A program made the translations under genes and the position numbers. Positions 24,433-36,820 of a stretch of 64,000 nucleotides of DNA are shown piece by piece. Source of the DNA: Aulostomus chinensis (taxonomy: Eukaryota > Chordata > Actinopteri > Syngnathiformes > Aulostomidae); NCBI GenBank assembly GCA_037954235.1, contig JBBMOA010000022.1:2961001-3025000 (forward strand), written 5' to 3'. Position 1 is the stretch's first letter. The number at the start of each line of letters is the position of its first letter. Under the pieces are notes generated by a model. That model was not told where the DNA came from and did not search any database. It worked only from the letters and a program-made list of their open reading frames with translations.

Positions 24433-27400
24433 GACGGACACGTGCATGCTTTTAGAGCAGAAAGCGCATGCACAAGCAGGCATTCACACACACACACACA
24501 CACACACAAAGGACCACACAAACCAGCCAGCCCAGCCCAGTACCGTGTGTGCTGCTGTAGGTGACTGAGCTGCCTGAATGTTTTCTGGCAGTAGGTGCAG
24601 GTGTAGGGCTTGGCCCCGCTGTGGATGCGGATGTGCTGGGACAGGTAGCTGGAGTTGGCAAACGACTTGGAGCAGTGGGGACACTTGTGGGGCTTGGCCT
24701 CAGTGTGGGACTTGGCGTGGATCTGCATATCTGACTTGCTGAAGAATGTCACTGCACACATCCGACACCTTGGCATGTGACAGAGAGAAGAAAACCTCGA
24801 TGTCACGCTAGGCAGCACCAGAGATGTGACGCTGAGTTACATGAAGTGAGAGTCTGTACTGGAAAATGTTAAATAAGGTTTTATTAAGAAAAAAAAATCC
24901 TGGGACAAACATCTTCAGCAGTACCTGTAAGATTTGGGGCCCTCTTTGTTGGTATGGTCGTCCTCATCATTCGATAGGTCATAAGGGTCAGCAGAATGGT
25001 GCTGTGATACAATGATAATAATACGCATCAGCACAGGAAACAATGACTGTTGATGTAGAAAAGAAAAATAGTGATTTACTAATGTAATAGTAATAACGTA
25101 AGCGAGACCCTCACCGATCCACCGGCTGCCAGATGAGCTAATATTAATGCGTCACTTCCTGGGGGGAGGACTCTGCCCATCACCTGTTTGCTCTTCCTGC
25201 CTCGCTTTCCTGGCGTTGGCATGACGACTGCAGGGGGACCAGCAATGTCCCCCTTCTTGTCTGGAAAATAGAGGGACGGAAAAGGACCAAGGATAAGAGA
25301 GCGAGATAACGGGAAACACGGAATCGTTTAGAAGATTTGAAAATGAGGATGCAATGAGTCCAGTACGTCATCGCCGCGAGCCTTTGTGAAAATCTATCAG
25401 TTATGGACAAACATAAACATGTGTGAGTGAAGTGTGTGTGTGTGTGTGTTCTAATGTTGATAAAAACACACAGACAATGAATACATGGAAGGTGGAAAAC
25501 TGTATTTTCTAATTCAAATCAAATGTGAATTTTATGTGATTCCCCAGTTCACCTCAAGCTCACTTCAGAGGATGAGGTGTTTCAAATTTACAAAATACTG
25601 AACGGCCTTTAAACAAATTACACAGCCTCCAAAAACATGTTTTCTACAAACATGTTCCAACGACTGAACTGTGAACAGCACTTGTATTTTACCTGTGTTG
25701 GAGGGGTGCACTGCAGACACAATCATGGTGGTGGCTGTGTGGGGTCCAGCTACAAATGACTGAGTGGAGGCAGTGGGGACCAGCGTGCCTTGAGGGGTTG
25801 TGATGACTAACCCCGCTAAGATAGAGAGAGAAATCATTTTTACACAGATTCCGCAATAACTACGTAAAAATGAACCAGCTTGTTCATACAGAACCAAACA
25901 CCGCTGGGTAAATTTCTACAGCAATCGAGGGTTTTAATACAGAAGTGCAACATACAAGCTTGACACCATCTATGTTTTGAATGAGCCACTGCGCCAGTCT
26001 CCCAGTCCCTCTTACACTGACACTGATTCCACGCTGTGACTGCCCTCGCTGTTCGATCAGAGGCAGAATGATCTCCCTCCCTGTTCCGTCTCCCTGAACC
26101 TCGGTAGAGGTAGACCAACATTGTAATATTCCCACCTTGGAAAGGCTGTGTGAAACGGAGGCCACACGGGACCCAGACCACTCTGGATGTGGTCAGAGCA
26201 TTCAGATCTAAACGGAGTCTCGTGCAAACACCTTAGGAATAATACGAATAACCTTGCCTGTCACAGGGACCTTTGACTACTAAATTCTGTTCAGTTCATC
26301 CTCAAGTTCCAGTGGACATTTGTGTATAATTTCCCTGACAGCGTTCCTGAGGAACGGCCTTAATGAGAATGGAGCAGCTGCATGTAAGCAGGTACATTTG
26401 ATGTCTCTGGTCTACAGCTGTTGCCGGTGTGGATCAGAAAGGAACAGCAAATGAAGAGGAGGGTGTTGTGATGACAGCAGAACGCCTGACACGGCACGCC
26501 ACTCACCTGCAGTCATGATACCCGTCGAGGGAACAGGCACAACTGTGACGTTCTGGGAGGTGTGTGACTGGTGCAGGTGTCCCCCGACTGCTGTCAACTG
26601 AGCACTTCCTCCGCTGCCACCTCCTCCACCAGCAGTGCCCCCACCTCCTTCCTGCTTGGGGACCACCCGCAACCCAGCCCCTGCGTCCACTGAGCTGGGG
26701 ATGGCGAGCACAGCCGTGGGGTAGTGGGGGGAGGAGGTGGAAGACGTGGAGGAGTGAGGGAAGGACGGAGCGTTGGCCTTCTCCGGACCTAGTTGCTCCT
26801 TTGTCTTGTTCAGGAACATGGCGTTCTCGATCTAGACAGGGATGAGTGGAGGGGCAGGGTGGTGACAGGGGGAGTAAGGTCGGAATAGTGAAGTAGGACA
26901 GAAAGTAGGAGTGAGGGATGAGTGAGGTGAAACATTGGGAGGTTTCATGGGGAAGAAAGAGAAAAAATGGGTTTAAAAAAAGTGATGTAGAGCAAAACAT
27001 GAGGAAGAACAACATGATGGATTAGGAGGGCAGGAAGGGTGTGTGTGTGTGTGTGTGCGTGTGTGTGTGTGGGGGGGGTTGTAACAGACATAATGGAAAG
27101 TAGAGAAGAGCAGGAAAGACAAGGGGGATGAAAGTGGAGCCAAAGGTAGGTTAAGTTTAAAAGGGGAAGATACCACCAGAGCAGATGGAAAACAGGAGAG
27201 AAAAGAAGGGATGAAGTGGAAGGAGAGACCCGTCAGATGGGGAGACAGAAGGATGGGAGAGAAGAGAGAACAAAGGCATGATGGGATGCAAAAAGTACGA
27301 AACCAAAAATGGGACAGAGAGGGGATGAAGAGATGAGAGAAGAGAGGGACAGGAGCGATCATGTGACTGAGAGCCTGTTTGACAACTCATATTCAAACAA

Positions 27401-27615
27401 CTGCAATGTGAGGTTAACTTCACCGTTATTAGCAGTGTCTCAAGTAAAATGTTTCTGCATTAACAAAAGTGGCAATCACTTCTTGGGTATCTTTTGACAC
27501 AGAACATACCATGTGTATTTCAAGACAATTCCAACAATAAGGTTGTCTCTACCTGTCCTTGTACAGTTGGGACGGGAGACCAAAAGTATGATGAGTTGAA
27601 ATGGGAATCGTCCAT
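19875..27615 (-). CDS. znf384l: ZNF384-family eight-finger C2H2 transcription factor
   Basis: Nuclear DNA-binding protein of the CIZ/NMP4 (ZNF384) family. Ten coding exons: 27615-27553, 26831-26507, 25815-25693, 25260-25184, 25001-24925, 24768-24544, 22346-22179, 21880-21802, 20696-20538 and 20300-19875. Phases agree throughout and give 573 aa (human ZNF384 577). The N-terminus MDDSHFNSSYFWSPVPT, the motif NVTVVPVPSTG, the basic GKRGRKSK stretch and the C-terminus CLTVSTSAIQVEH fit the family. Eight C2H2 fingers run from about residue 222 to 445, followed by Gly/Arg and Gln/Pro-rich sequence. Exon 22346-22179 (168 bp, in frame) is nearly identical to the second half of exon 24768-24544. Skipping it would give the six-finger form known for this family. 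The initiator ATG lies five bases inside its exon, so the 5' UTR is split by a roughly 4-kb intron. The paralogue name is inferred from the MHC-linked location. Confidence 0.93.
22179..22346 (-). repeat. znf384l: znf384l duplicated finger exon, copy 2 (fingers 4-5)
   Basis: A self-contained 168-bp exon, phase 2 in and out, encoding a second copy of the two fingers with three substitutions: IRIHT for IRIHS, CSYC for CTYC and QKAF for QKTF. Inclusion or skipping keeps the frame. A long (GA)n tract sits just upstream of its acceptor (CT-rich in the transcript). Confidence 0.9.
22377..22462. repeat. (GA)n microsatellite beside znf384l duplicated exon
   Basis: GA-rich on the plus strand, so it forms a very long polypyrimidine tract about 30 bases upstream of the acceptor of the duplicated exon in the transcript. 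Confidence 0.9.
22637..22702. repeat. (CT)n microsatellite in znf384l intron
   Basis: CT-rich on the plus strand, interrupted by CGCG. It lies opposite in polarity to the (GA)n tract 200 bases away, so the two could pair as a hairpin in the intron. Confidence 0.9.
24361..24508. repeat. (CA)35 and (CA)12 microsatellites after znf384l exon
   Basis: Two CA arrays, 24,361-24,430 and about 24,485-24,508, directly downstream (transcript sense) of the donor of exon 24768-24544. In the RNA they read as long GU repeats. Confidence 0.9.
24544..24711 (-). repeat. znf384l: znf384l duplicated finger segment, copy 1 (fingers 2-3)
   Basis: Second part of exon 24768-24544, encoding fingers HKCPHCSKSFANSSYLSQH and YTCTYCQKTFRQLSHLQQH. 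It pairs with copy 2 at 22,179-22,346. The two differ at only three bases across about 165 bp, and identity continues some 15 bases into the following intron (GTACTGGGCTGGGCT). Confidence 0.9.
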
Positions 27616-27620
27616 TATTT

Positions 27621-30600
27621 CTGTAATTAAAAAGCAGCACACTTAGAAAACACCTGTCCTCCTCCTCCTCCCTGCGCCCTTCTTGTGTTACTCTCACGTG
27701 AAACGAGACCATGCGTGGCTGCGTTTCACTCATCTTAGTTTGTTTCCTTTCCATGTATCCTCTCCTCAGACAGTTGACAGATTAACTATGTCAGGGCTGG
27801 ATTGGAATACGCTGCCTGCAGGTACTGTGAGCACCCATATAGAGCGGTGCAGGAATGGAACCCTGAATCCTGGAGATAAGTTGGCGCTGTCGAACGTCCG
27901 GCTCCCTCGTCTCAAAGCCAGTCCGGTTTCTGAGTGAATTTTCAAATGAATGCCTGAAATCAGCTCTGTGGTTCACACGGGTTTAAAGCCACACTTCCAC
28001 TTCACCTGGAAAGGTTCGGTTTTCTTCACCTTTCAAGTATTCACAAATAGATCTCTCGGGCTCACAAAGACTTCTTCACCATCGCATCGTTTTTGTTTTT
28101 GACTTGACAATGCAGAAAGAGCTGGCCACCGTCACTTAGCTTGAGGCTAATGGCACCCCAAAGCCACCAACTGCTAACAACTGCCAAAAAAAACAAAACA
28201 AAACCACCCGTCCCTTTAATAACTCTCACGTGCATCATCCACTGCACTCCACATCTGTTTTTATCTATCCCGCGCGCTCAGTAACCAATAAACACTTTGA
28301 CTCGATCGTATGACACTGTTACATCTTTGGTTCAGGGCTCATTCATGCTAGCATTGGGTGACGCATACAGCCGAACCAACTCACTTGTGCTGGTTCACAG
28401 CAGTGCTGCGAGGGAGGGGTAATGGTTTGATCATTTGTATTTCTGTTTTTAGCTCAAATGCATTAAAAAAACACAACAAAAAAACGACTATGAAATCCCA
28501 ATGTTCAGTTCCACGGCTCAATCCAAAGCAAAGGGCACACAAGCAGATTTCAAAATGCGTGTCCTGAAAACGGTGTTTGCTAAGAAGCGGCTTAACGAGG
28601 CGACAGGCGTTGCTGCTGATGTCAAACTTCATCACGCACAAAAGCGGAGGGAACGCAAAGCTATTTGTTGAGGTCATGAACCCGTGTGTAGTTCGTTCAC
28701 AACACAAGCTTCACGCTTCAAACGACTGAATTTACACTTAAAAAAATGTAAACATACAAGCTCATTTTCAGCAAAAATACAAAAGAGTCTAAATCCAATT
28801 GACTTTTGGTGAATGGGAACCCGTGGTGATGCTAACATCCGGGTCAGCTAACAAAAGAGCGACACCCCTGCAATACTCTATCTGAGGCGCTCCCAAGCGT
28901 GTGTGTTTGCCACAATCTGACCGTCTGGAGGGAAAATGTAACCTGTAGGCTTTATTCTTGATTGGAGTGTTGTAGGGGCCTTTGGTCTTGCAACTTTACA
29001 ACATATTTAATCAGAATTGCAGAGAAGAGGATGTGAAAGGAATCAGGCAAAGATGTTCCACCCCCCAGGAGGGACGAAAGCTAAAAAATCTACCGGAGCA
29101 CAGAAGAGGCGAAAGTTGAGAAAACACTATTATAATCAGCCTTTGATGCTTTTATGCTTGGAAACACAACCATGCACTTTCTCACTGGAATTCCAATCTG
29201 ATGCGTTACCTGGGATAAATCACTCTCTCTCTCAAGCTGTTGCTTTACCTGCAACGTATCAATGAGTCTGGTTCAGTGAATAACCCACACAAATCAGACT
29301 TATCATTTTATGACTATTTATTGCTTAGAAAAGTAGCAGAGAGGAGTGGTCTGCTGACATCCTTTGCTTTGCTAGAAATCATTTGGGTTTATCTCTCTTT
29401 TAATCGTCAAACCTCTTATCTTACGTTCCCTTATAACCACCTACGAACACACAGGCAACACATTTTCTGCAGCAGAGAGGGAAGACTCAGTATTTTCACT
29501 GAGCCTCATTCATGGAATGATCTTATGCACACATTTGTTCTTACAACTGTATATTTACGGCCTTAATTTAGTCTTACGGACCGGAAGCAAAGCCCCTGAC
29601 TGCCTCCTGACGCCTACACACCGGTTCAGGAATCAGTAAATAGCACATTCAAGAATTCTGAAGCTTCTTTTTTCATCTTAAGAACGGCAGTCACGAAGAA
29701 GTGGCTGAACGAGGCTACAGAGGTTGCAGCATACATTATACGTCGTCAAGCCAACGGCGGGCGCTCAAAGCTAGTTGTGATGATCGCCTGTACAGGTGAA
29801 GATGACGTTCTACTTCTACTGCGCAGTAGCTCTTAAATCACAGTAGTCTTTGTACGAGCAGATTAGCATTCTGAACAAGATGTCATGAATTTCCATCGAC
29901 GACAGAGCTTATTTTGTGGCAGTACCGCAAAATGTTATGTAAAAATCCCCTTAGTTTCTGGTTTAAGGAACCGATGGCGATGCTCTTACAGACCGACCAT
30001 CAAGGTGATGCCATCCCTGGGTTCGTAATTATATTCACCTTCACAAGTACAGGTTGAGATATCTCTAGTTTTTAAAGGGACTTTTTGCTGAACATTTCAA
30101 AAGAAAGAGCTCACTTTTTACTTCCCTACATTCATCTGAAGCCATCCGTTACTGAGGACTGTGAACAGTGCTGCGAACGGGTCAAACCATGATGAGGTCG
30201 ATGTACTCTATAAATTCAAGGACCGACAACTTCAAGAGGACACAACCAACTAGAACTCACGCCACTTTAACGTGACCTTCAAAGGGCATTTTAATACTTA
30301 AATATCACCTAAAACATGAACTTGACCTTTTGGTATTCAAGTGAACTGAGTATCGAACTCCCCACATAAGGTAGAATTTTCAATGGAGGCTTCTACTTAA
30401 TGTGGGTATCTTTTCATACTTGAGGGAAAGACCAGCATACTTCTTCCATGACTGCTGTATGCGTGCACCTCAGGTTACTGGCAAAACACCCAACTTGCAT
30501 TGATCAGCCACCAGGTTTTGCCTCCTATCTGCCAGACCAAACTGAGGGCTAATAAATCTCCCGCGTCTGTCCCGTATAAATGTGCGCTTAAAATCATTGT

Positions 30601-31299
30601 GTGAAGGAGGGCGTGCAATCGGTTCCTTGTATCCTCTTGTTGTCACAAACCAACAATAAAAACATGAATGAGCTCCCCGTATGCACGTGAATGCGGTGAT
30701 GGCCATGCTCAGCCGTGCTGCCTGCCCACCGAAGCATGCGGTGCAATTACACGTTGGAGAAGGGAGTAAATTGAGGACAAGCAACAACAACAAAAAACGG
30801 ACACACAAACTGATCACATCTGACACGTACTACACGCGCAACATTTCGCAAAGCAAGAAACTCCTGGCACGTTGCTTTCCCCACGGGCCTCCTCCGCAGT
30901 TGCACAACCTACAAATGAACAATGAGGCGTCGAGTAATAATGGTTTAATGACGGCAGTAGTTTGCCACAATAAGTCAGTGCTTGAGGGCGGCGAGAGCCA
31001 TTTTTGAAGATGTGCCGCTGCTAGCACCGGGCTGACGTTAGTTAGCATTAATTGGTGATATTGTTGTCAAGACAGGGAGTCTGTGTGTAAAGGACTCGTT
31101 CTTGAATGTTTTTTTTTTCAACACCGTGCACGACGGAGTGCAAAGGAGCTTTAGTGAGAGTGGCAACGAACGTAGCTAACGTTAGCCGGTTGACGCAACA
31201 AGAGCAAGGAAGCTGGCTAACTTGCCTCCATTAAATTTTTTTTCCTCCTTTTGTTCGTTCAAGCTACGCGGAGGGAGGCCTGCGAATGTATGTGCTTTA
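27621..31299 (-). other. znf384l first intron
   Basis: Non-coding by all signs. It contains part of a fold-back repeat at about 28,060-28,180. Several unremarkable plus-strand open frames have no splice context or recognisable protein similarity. Confidence 0.5.
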
Positions 31300-31900
31300 A
31301 CTAGCTTGCGTGCTGGCTCGGTAAAACACAAAACATCCTCGCTCCCTCCATTTCCTCACTCTCTGCTCATCACGCCGAGAGAAAATAAAAAAAAAAAACA
31401 GGAGGAAAAAAAAAGTCTCGAATCAAAAAAAAAAAAAAAAAACGAAGACGAAGGGAGAGAAGAAAAAAAAAAAAACGTCGACGCCGTTGCCTCTGTCGGG
31501 GACGCAGCTTCATGCAGACTTCCGGCGGCTGGGATGATGGCGCTCTCAGACACACTGAACGTAACAGTTAATTAACACCCGACTAATAACTCTGGAGTAA
31601 ATTACCGGTGAATTCGAGTCCCCGTCAACCCCCCCGGAGCTTCCTCGGGTCGGGACAGTTGGGAAACTTTATCCAAATCCGCCCCTCAAACCCCTCGGAT
31701 ATTCCTTTTTTTTCTTCGGGTTTTTTTTTCTCTCTTTTCCCTCCAGTCCCCTTCGCTGCGTCAAGCTAGCCGGAATGTCAATCACGCATTTCCGGCTGGG
31801 ACTTTCAAAATAAAAGGAGAGCTACTTTTTAAAAGACGGCACCTGCCTGTTCGCTCGAGCAGTAATAGAAAGAAACGAGCGCGTGTAGTGGACTTTTAAC
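31300..31900 (-). promoter_or_regulatory. znf384l: candidate znf384l 5' UTR exon and promoter
   Basis: The coding start exon has an acceptor at 27621, so transcription begins upstream. The most promoter-like sequence is here: CpG-rich stretches, pyrimidine-rich minus-strand sequence at 31,380-31,480, and ETS-like CCGGAA cores near 31,770-31,795. A possible donor (CCG followed by GTAATT) is at about 31,603, and an alternative stronger donor (AAAG followed by GTAAGA) is near 32,352. Which is used is unknown. Confidence 0.35.
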
Positions 31901-34900
31901 AGAAACAAGTGGAATTTGTAGCATACTGATTCTCTCAATGGTTTAGAATTTTATTTCGTGCATCTAAAATCCAATATAGTAAGGCGGCTGTATGGGTTTA
32001 TTTTGAAGAAAAAAAAACTCATCGTACTTCTTCTAGCTTAACTATCCACAGCTCACTCGATACCACCGCCAACGTCAATAAAGCGCCTTCCGGTGTTTTA
32101 ATGGTCCTGTCAGTGTATCTGACAGACTCTCCGTGGTACGACCGTGGGACGGGGAGGTTTATCCTTGGTTCAAGTCCCGCATTATCCATCAAATGGGATG
32201 TTACTTCTTCACCTAACATGCGTTGTCACACGATCATAATTACTAGATTGACATCCCTTTTTTAAAACAGCTCGGTGTTTCCAGCCACAACATCCCCTTA
32301 ATTCTACAATTCCTGCGAGTTACTGCTTTCTAAGCATACGTTCTTACCTTTAGATGCTGCCCGCGCCAGCTCAGATACACGGCCTCGCCTGCCAGACGCA
32401 CAGGATGAAGATTTATCATGTCTGTGTCCAGGTTTTAATCTGTGCAAAATAAATAAAAGTATGCAGCAAACTAGACCGGCTAAGTCCTCATGGTGTGCTC
32501 CACAGTAGCTGTGATGGAGGGAGTTAGACACACAATAGCAGCTTTCTGTTGATTAACAACTGGTACAAAAGGTTTAAAGTCAAGATTTATGTTGATTAGG
32601 ACCCCCGTAGATCCGTGCCTCTCTCCCACTGGGCCAATGGCTGAAAACTAATCCTTCAGCTCCAAACGAGCAGAATAACAAACTGAAATAAATTCTGATA
32701 TGTAATCTAGAAACATTTCAGTAACACATGTGCTTTCATACACAGTGAAGGACAAGAGAGGTTTCCATTTTGCAATTTAATGACAAGCAAATAGCAGACA
32801 GGAGTGCGGAATGTCATCCTCCAACAAGCACACATTTCCTGACACGCACGCACACGAGAAACAAACGAGTTCAGACTTCACCTACAAACAAATCAAAACC
32901 ACAATAAAGGACACTATAGAGGATAGAATCTATATAGATACTCATGATAAAACCTGTTAGGAGTTAGTAGAGCTGTTAATGGTGATACATGAAGCAAGCA
33001 GTGCTACACTGATAGTGTAAAATATCAAATATATAGATTGTGTAGATAAGAATTTATCCATGTGCAGTTCCACTTTGAACCATCCAGGTACAGATGCAAG
33101 TCACTTCTACAGAGGGCTAATTAGTTATCTTCTACTTTGGTAACTCCAATGATTATTTACAATATCCAACAACAAAGGGTGCGTCGTGGGTCATGGGGCA
33201 TGCCGAAGAACACAGCAGCGTGTTAAAATCTTTCATAAATAATAAATATCAGACGACATCAAAGCATTTCAATACATTTGGCTTACAATTCCTGAAATGT
33301 GGTAGTGCAAAAGCAAACTGACAGTGATGAGTAACACAAGGAAAGGAGCAATGACTCTGGATCAGGTCTCAACACAGCACGGTAGAACCAATTCAGACCC
33401 ACGTTTACATTCCAACCGTATGGAGAAGCAAAGATGTAACACAGCAGAAGTATTCAAGTGTTTGATACTATAAGAAGCAAAAGCAAAAAAGACTGTTACA
33501 TGTACTCGTGAGGTAGAGGGGGACGGTGACGGAGTTGTCAGATGCAGTAAGGCATGTCATGACACTCAGAGGAACTTGGATGCGACAGGCAGCCCCTAAA
33601 CTTTCTTTTCCTCGTGCAATTGCTCCGATAACAGAATCAAAGCGTCTTCACTGTCCTCCCCAGAGCCAGGCAACATGACGAGATACCCTCGCCTTCTCTG
33701 GATTCACTAGGACGCTAAGAGCCACCAGCTGTTAGCTGAGTGCAATGCGTGGTAGCGGATGGGCGCGTTAGCATGCCGCCGTCTTGCCAGCTCAGCTTCT
33801 GCGGCTCCCTCGGTTCAATGTGGTGGATGCAACAAGCTGACCGCAGCTCAGAGGGCTGACGGGTATCCAGCTTCTGGTCTGGGTCTGAAGAGGACAGCAA
33901 ATTAGCCACACATTGTTTTCCCCCAAACGTTGTGTTCCTGCAGCATTAGACAAGTGGTGATAACAAGGAAATAAATTAAAAATAAATAGAGCACACAATG
34001 CACAAAGTATTTAAATAACCCAACAAAGTTTCTGTCGACGATTCTTGATAAGCATCAAGGTCAGCTTTTCTACAACGCATTTATAAGAACGCTCAGTCTT
34101 CCAGGTGCTACGACAGAGAGCTACAGCTACTTCACACCAGATTTAATTCTTGTTCCCCAAATTAAACCTTAGTGTTTACGGCTACTTGAGGTCCAACACT
34201 TAGATGCACTTGGTTGTTCCAAGGTCACAGGGAGTCGAGAAGGGAGGGAAGTCCCCACGTATGCATCCATACTCTGATCGTCATCATCATAACTGTGCCT
34301 TGGTTTCAAGTTGAAAAGGGATGTCTTTTGCAGGTTCTTCTGGAATATTTTGTTTCCTGAAAATGAGGAACTTCCCGGCAACTTTATGGCTGACATTTTA
34401 ACGATCACCTGTGCTAGAGAAGCGCAGGGCCACAAAATTCTACCTCCTGAATCTCAAATGTGTCTCGGCTATAAACAAACCAACTGTTTCAGCAGGACCC
34501 AAAAAACACGAAGACCTCCGCGGGTAGGAAATACACAACTGCAAAATATGAAGGAAACAGAAAAACTCTTGAAATGTAACACAGAGAATCAGGAGCTACA
34601 GGGGACAAAAGCTCAGTTTGCACCAAAGATCAGCAACAAGACTGGTTGAGGCTGAAACCTGTCGGTGTACGGCTCATCACCGGCGACACTCAGCCAGCTT
34701 GAGTTGAGACGCCACAACTGCTTAGTCTTTGGTGTAAACTGGGCTTAAACCTGCGACCGCAGCAGCTAAGAGCCAGGCTTAAGTTGGCGTCAGCCGGAGC
34801 TCAATGGTAGCGCCGGCCCTCCACAGCGACAGCGGCGCCTCACAGGTTGGGGCTCACGCACCACACATGGATAAAATTCATGCACAAGTCACTCTGATTG

Positions 34901-36820
34901 TTTGTTTCAATCTTGATTACTTGGAATACTTCAGCAAAAACGCGTGATTTGTCCTCCAAAGACACACAACTAACAACGCCGAACACTTCCGGTTCTGTAA
35001 CTGTAAACAAGGCGACCAGCTCACCCGCTCAAGCTCGCGCCAAACCCAAAACGTTCCCGTTCATTTGTCTTAAGCGTGAACCAAAGTGCGTGCGGAATAT
35101 TGAACAAACGATTGGACGAAAAGCAGACATGGATTACAGTGGAGCACTGAAACTAAAAATACACGGCTGTCAATCTGAGATCTGGAGTTCAAGCGAGTTA
35201 ACAGGGAGGGGAAAACCACCCTTTTTTTTTTTTAATACTTGTTAATTCTGGCGCATTTGAAACATCCCAGTGTTTTTGAATTACGAACCATTGTCCAAAC
35301 GAGACAACGGTTTGATTTTAATCGAGCACTTTTCCAGGGGAGTATTTGAATGTAAGCAAACTGCTAAACCTGTCAAGGCTTGGTGGGAACCCTGGAAGAC
35401 AGCGTCCACCAGTCAGTTCTTCAACGACTTCGCCATTGATGCAACAAATATCAGAGTAAGCTCTTTACAGATGAAACAAGTCAAAAACATCTTTACTAGC
35501 GGCTGGAGGTTTAGGTCGGCTTGAATGAAGCGTTAGTAAATGAGGGTTTAGAACGTTTGTTAAGATGCACTTACGGTTTGGCAGCAAGGCAGAGGACACA
35601 GACCGTTATGGAGGACACATAAGGAGAGCGCCAACAACTGGAGAGACATTGCATCAGTGTGACACAAACACACACGTTGAGAGAGGAAAGACGGACGGAC
35701 CATTGACACAAAGGGGTGGCCCTTTAAAACCAGGCTCCAGTTACGTTTGCTATTTAAAATCAGGTTTCAGCAGCTCGTTTTGGGTTTGGGAGACACGAAG
35801 AGCTCAGATGAAAGCTTTTAACCTGATTTCACCAAACCTGACATGAGAGAGGACAACCAGAGCTTTAGAAAGGGTTGGGAATCGATGGCGAGCCCAAGGT
35901 GGCCTCAAATGTGGTTACACTGTTGAAAAAAAAAAAAAAAGCCCATTAGCTGTGGCTAACATTAGCAACACACTGGGACATTTGGACATTTGGACTTATT
36001 TTTACACCTCTGAGCAGTTGAAGCACCAGGCTGGAGGCGTAATGATGGTGGGTGGTCCGCCCGCCCGTCCCCTTCTCAATAACGTGACCTCTCTAGAACA
36101 AATAGGGGGAATTTCTCAGAATTTGCCTCAAGTATGAACTGAGAAGATTCTGAGGGGTCAAAGGTCACCGTCATCTCACATGAACACGGTACCTTAGGAA
36201 TCTCAAGAGGATATTTCTGCTGATATAGGACCACCACCCACTGGGACCTAAGGATAAACTGAAATTATTTTGTGAGGTCAGAGGTCAAGATTACTTTGAC
36301 AGGCACATACCGCGGAGGCCCACAACTGCAACGTGGTATTTCTAGTTGACAAATGAAACTGTGTTGCTATTGCAGATGAATTTAAGTACCAAAAAGGTAC
36401 TAATGACTACCAGGCTTGAATATCAGGTGCTGGCACTGATACCTGTTCAGCTGTGGACCCGACCAGCAGGCTACGGACTGGGGTCTCAGATTATCAGATC
36501 TCTATTTCCGGGTCTGAAAAACCACATCAAACAACAGTAACTGTAGCCACAGAAGCACATCAGCCGAGAGAGCTGGTGTCAACTGAAACGCCACCAAACT
36601 AAAACGACAAAAACCTGACAAGAGTCTGCCGATATTAATCACAACACAGAAACGCCACAGCGAGATGTCGACTGACGGAGGGGGGAGGAGGACAGGGTTA
36701 CGTTCATGAAGTGTGAAAGGACAAGGCTATCAGATTCATGCAGAATATCCAGACAGCCCAGAAGAGACCAGACAGTGTTGGGGGGGTGGATCTGCACGGT
36801 CGCGCTTCGGCTGCTCCTCC
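31901..36820. other. znf384l-flot1 intergenic region
   Basis: About 4.9 kb without a recognised gene. It includes the flot1 3' UTR at its right end (36,820 leftward, end not placed), AT-rich sequence at 32,700-33,500, and a possible minus-strand transcript with an acceptor-preceded frame at 33,715-33,893 (see findings). Nothing else is supported. Confidence 0.4.

Noticed and set aside
31222..31575. Plus-strand frame of 117 residues rich in Lys/Glu
   Set aside because: Low complexity caused by A-rich runs opposite the znf384l promoter or 5' UTR. No conservation signal is visible.
32100..32190. tRNA-like stretch with a B-box match (GGTTCAAGTCC)
   Set aside because: No convincing A-box, acceptor stem or cloverleaf. 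Probably chance or a repeat fragment.
34898..35524. Two plus-strand frames of 115 and 84 residues
   Set aside because: No recognisable domain, no flanking splice or promoter logic, and AT-rich intergenic composition.
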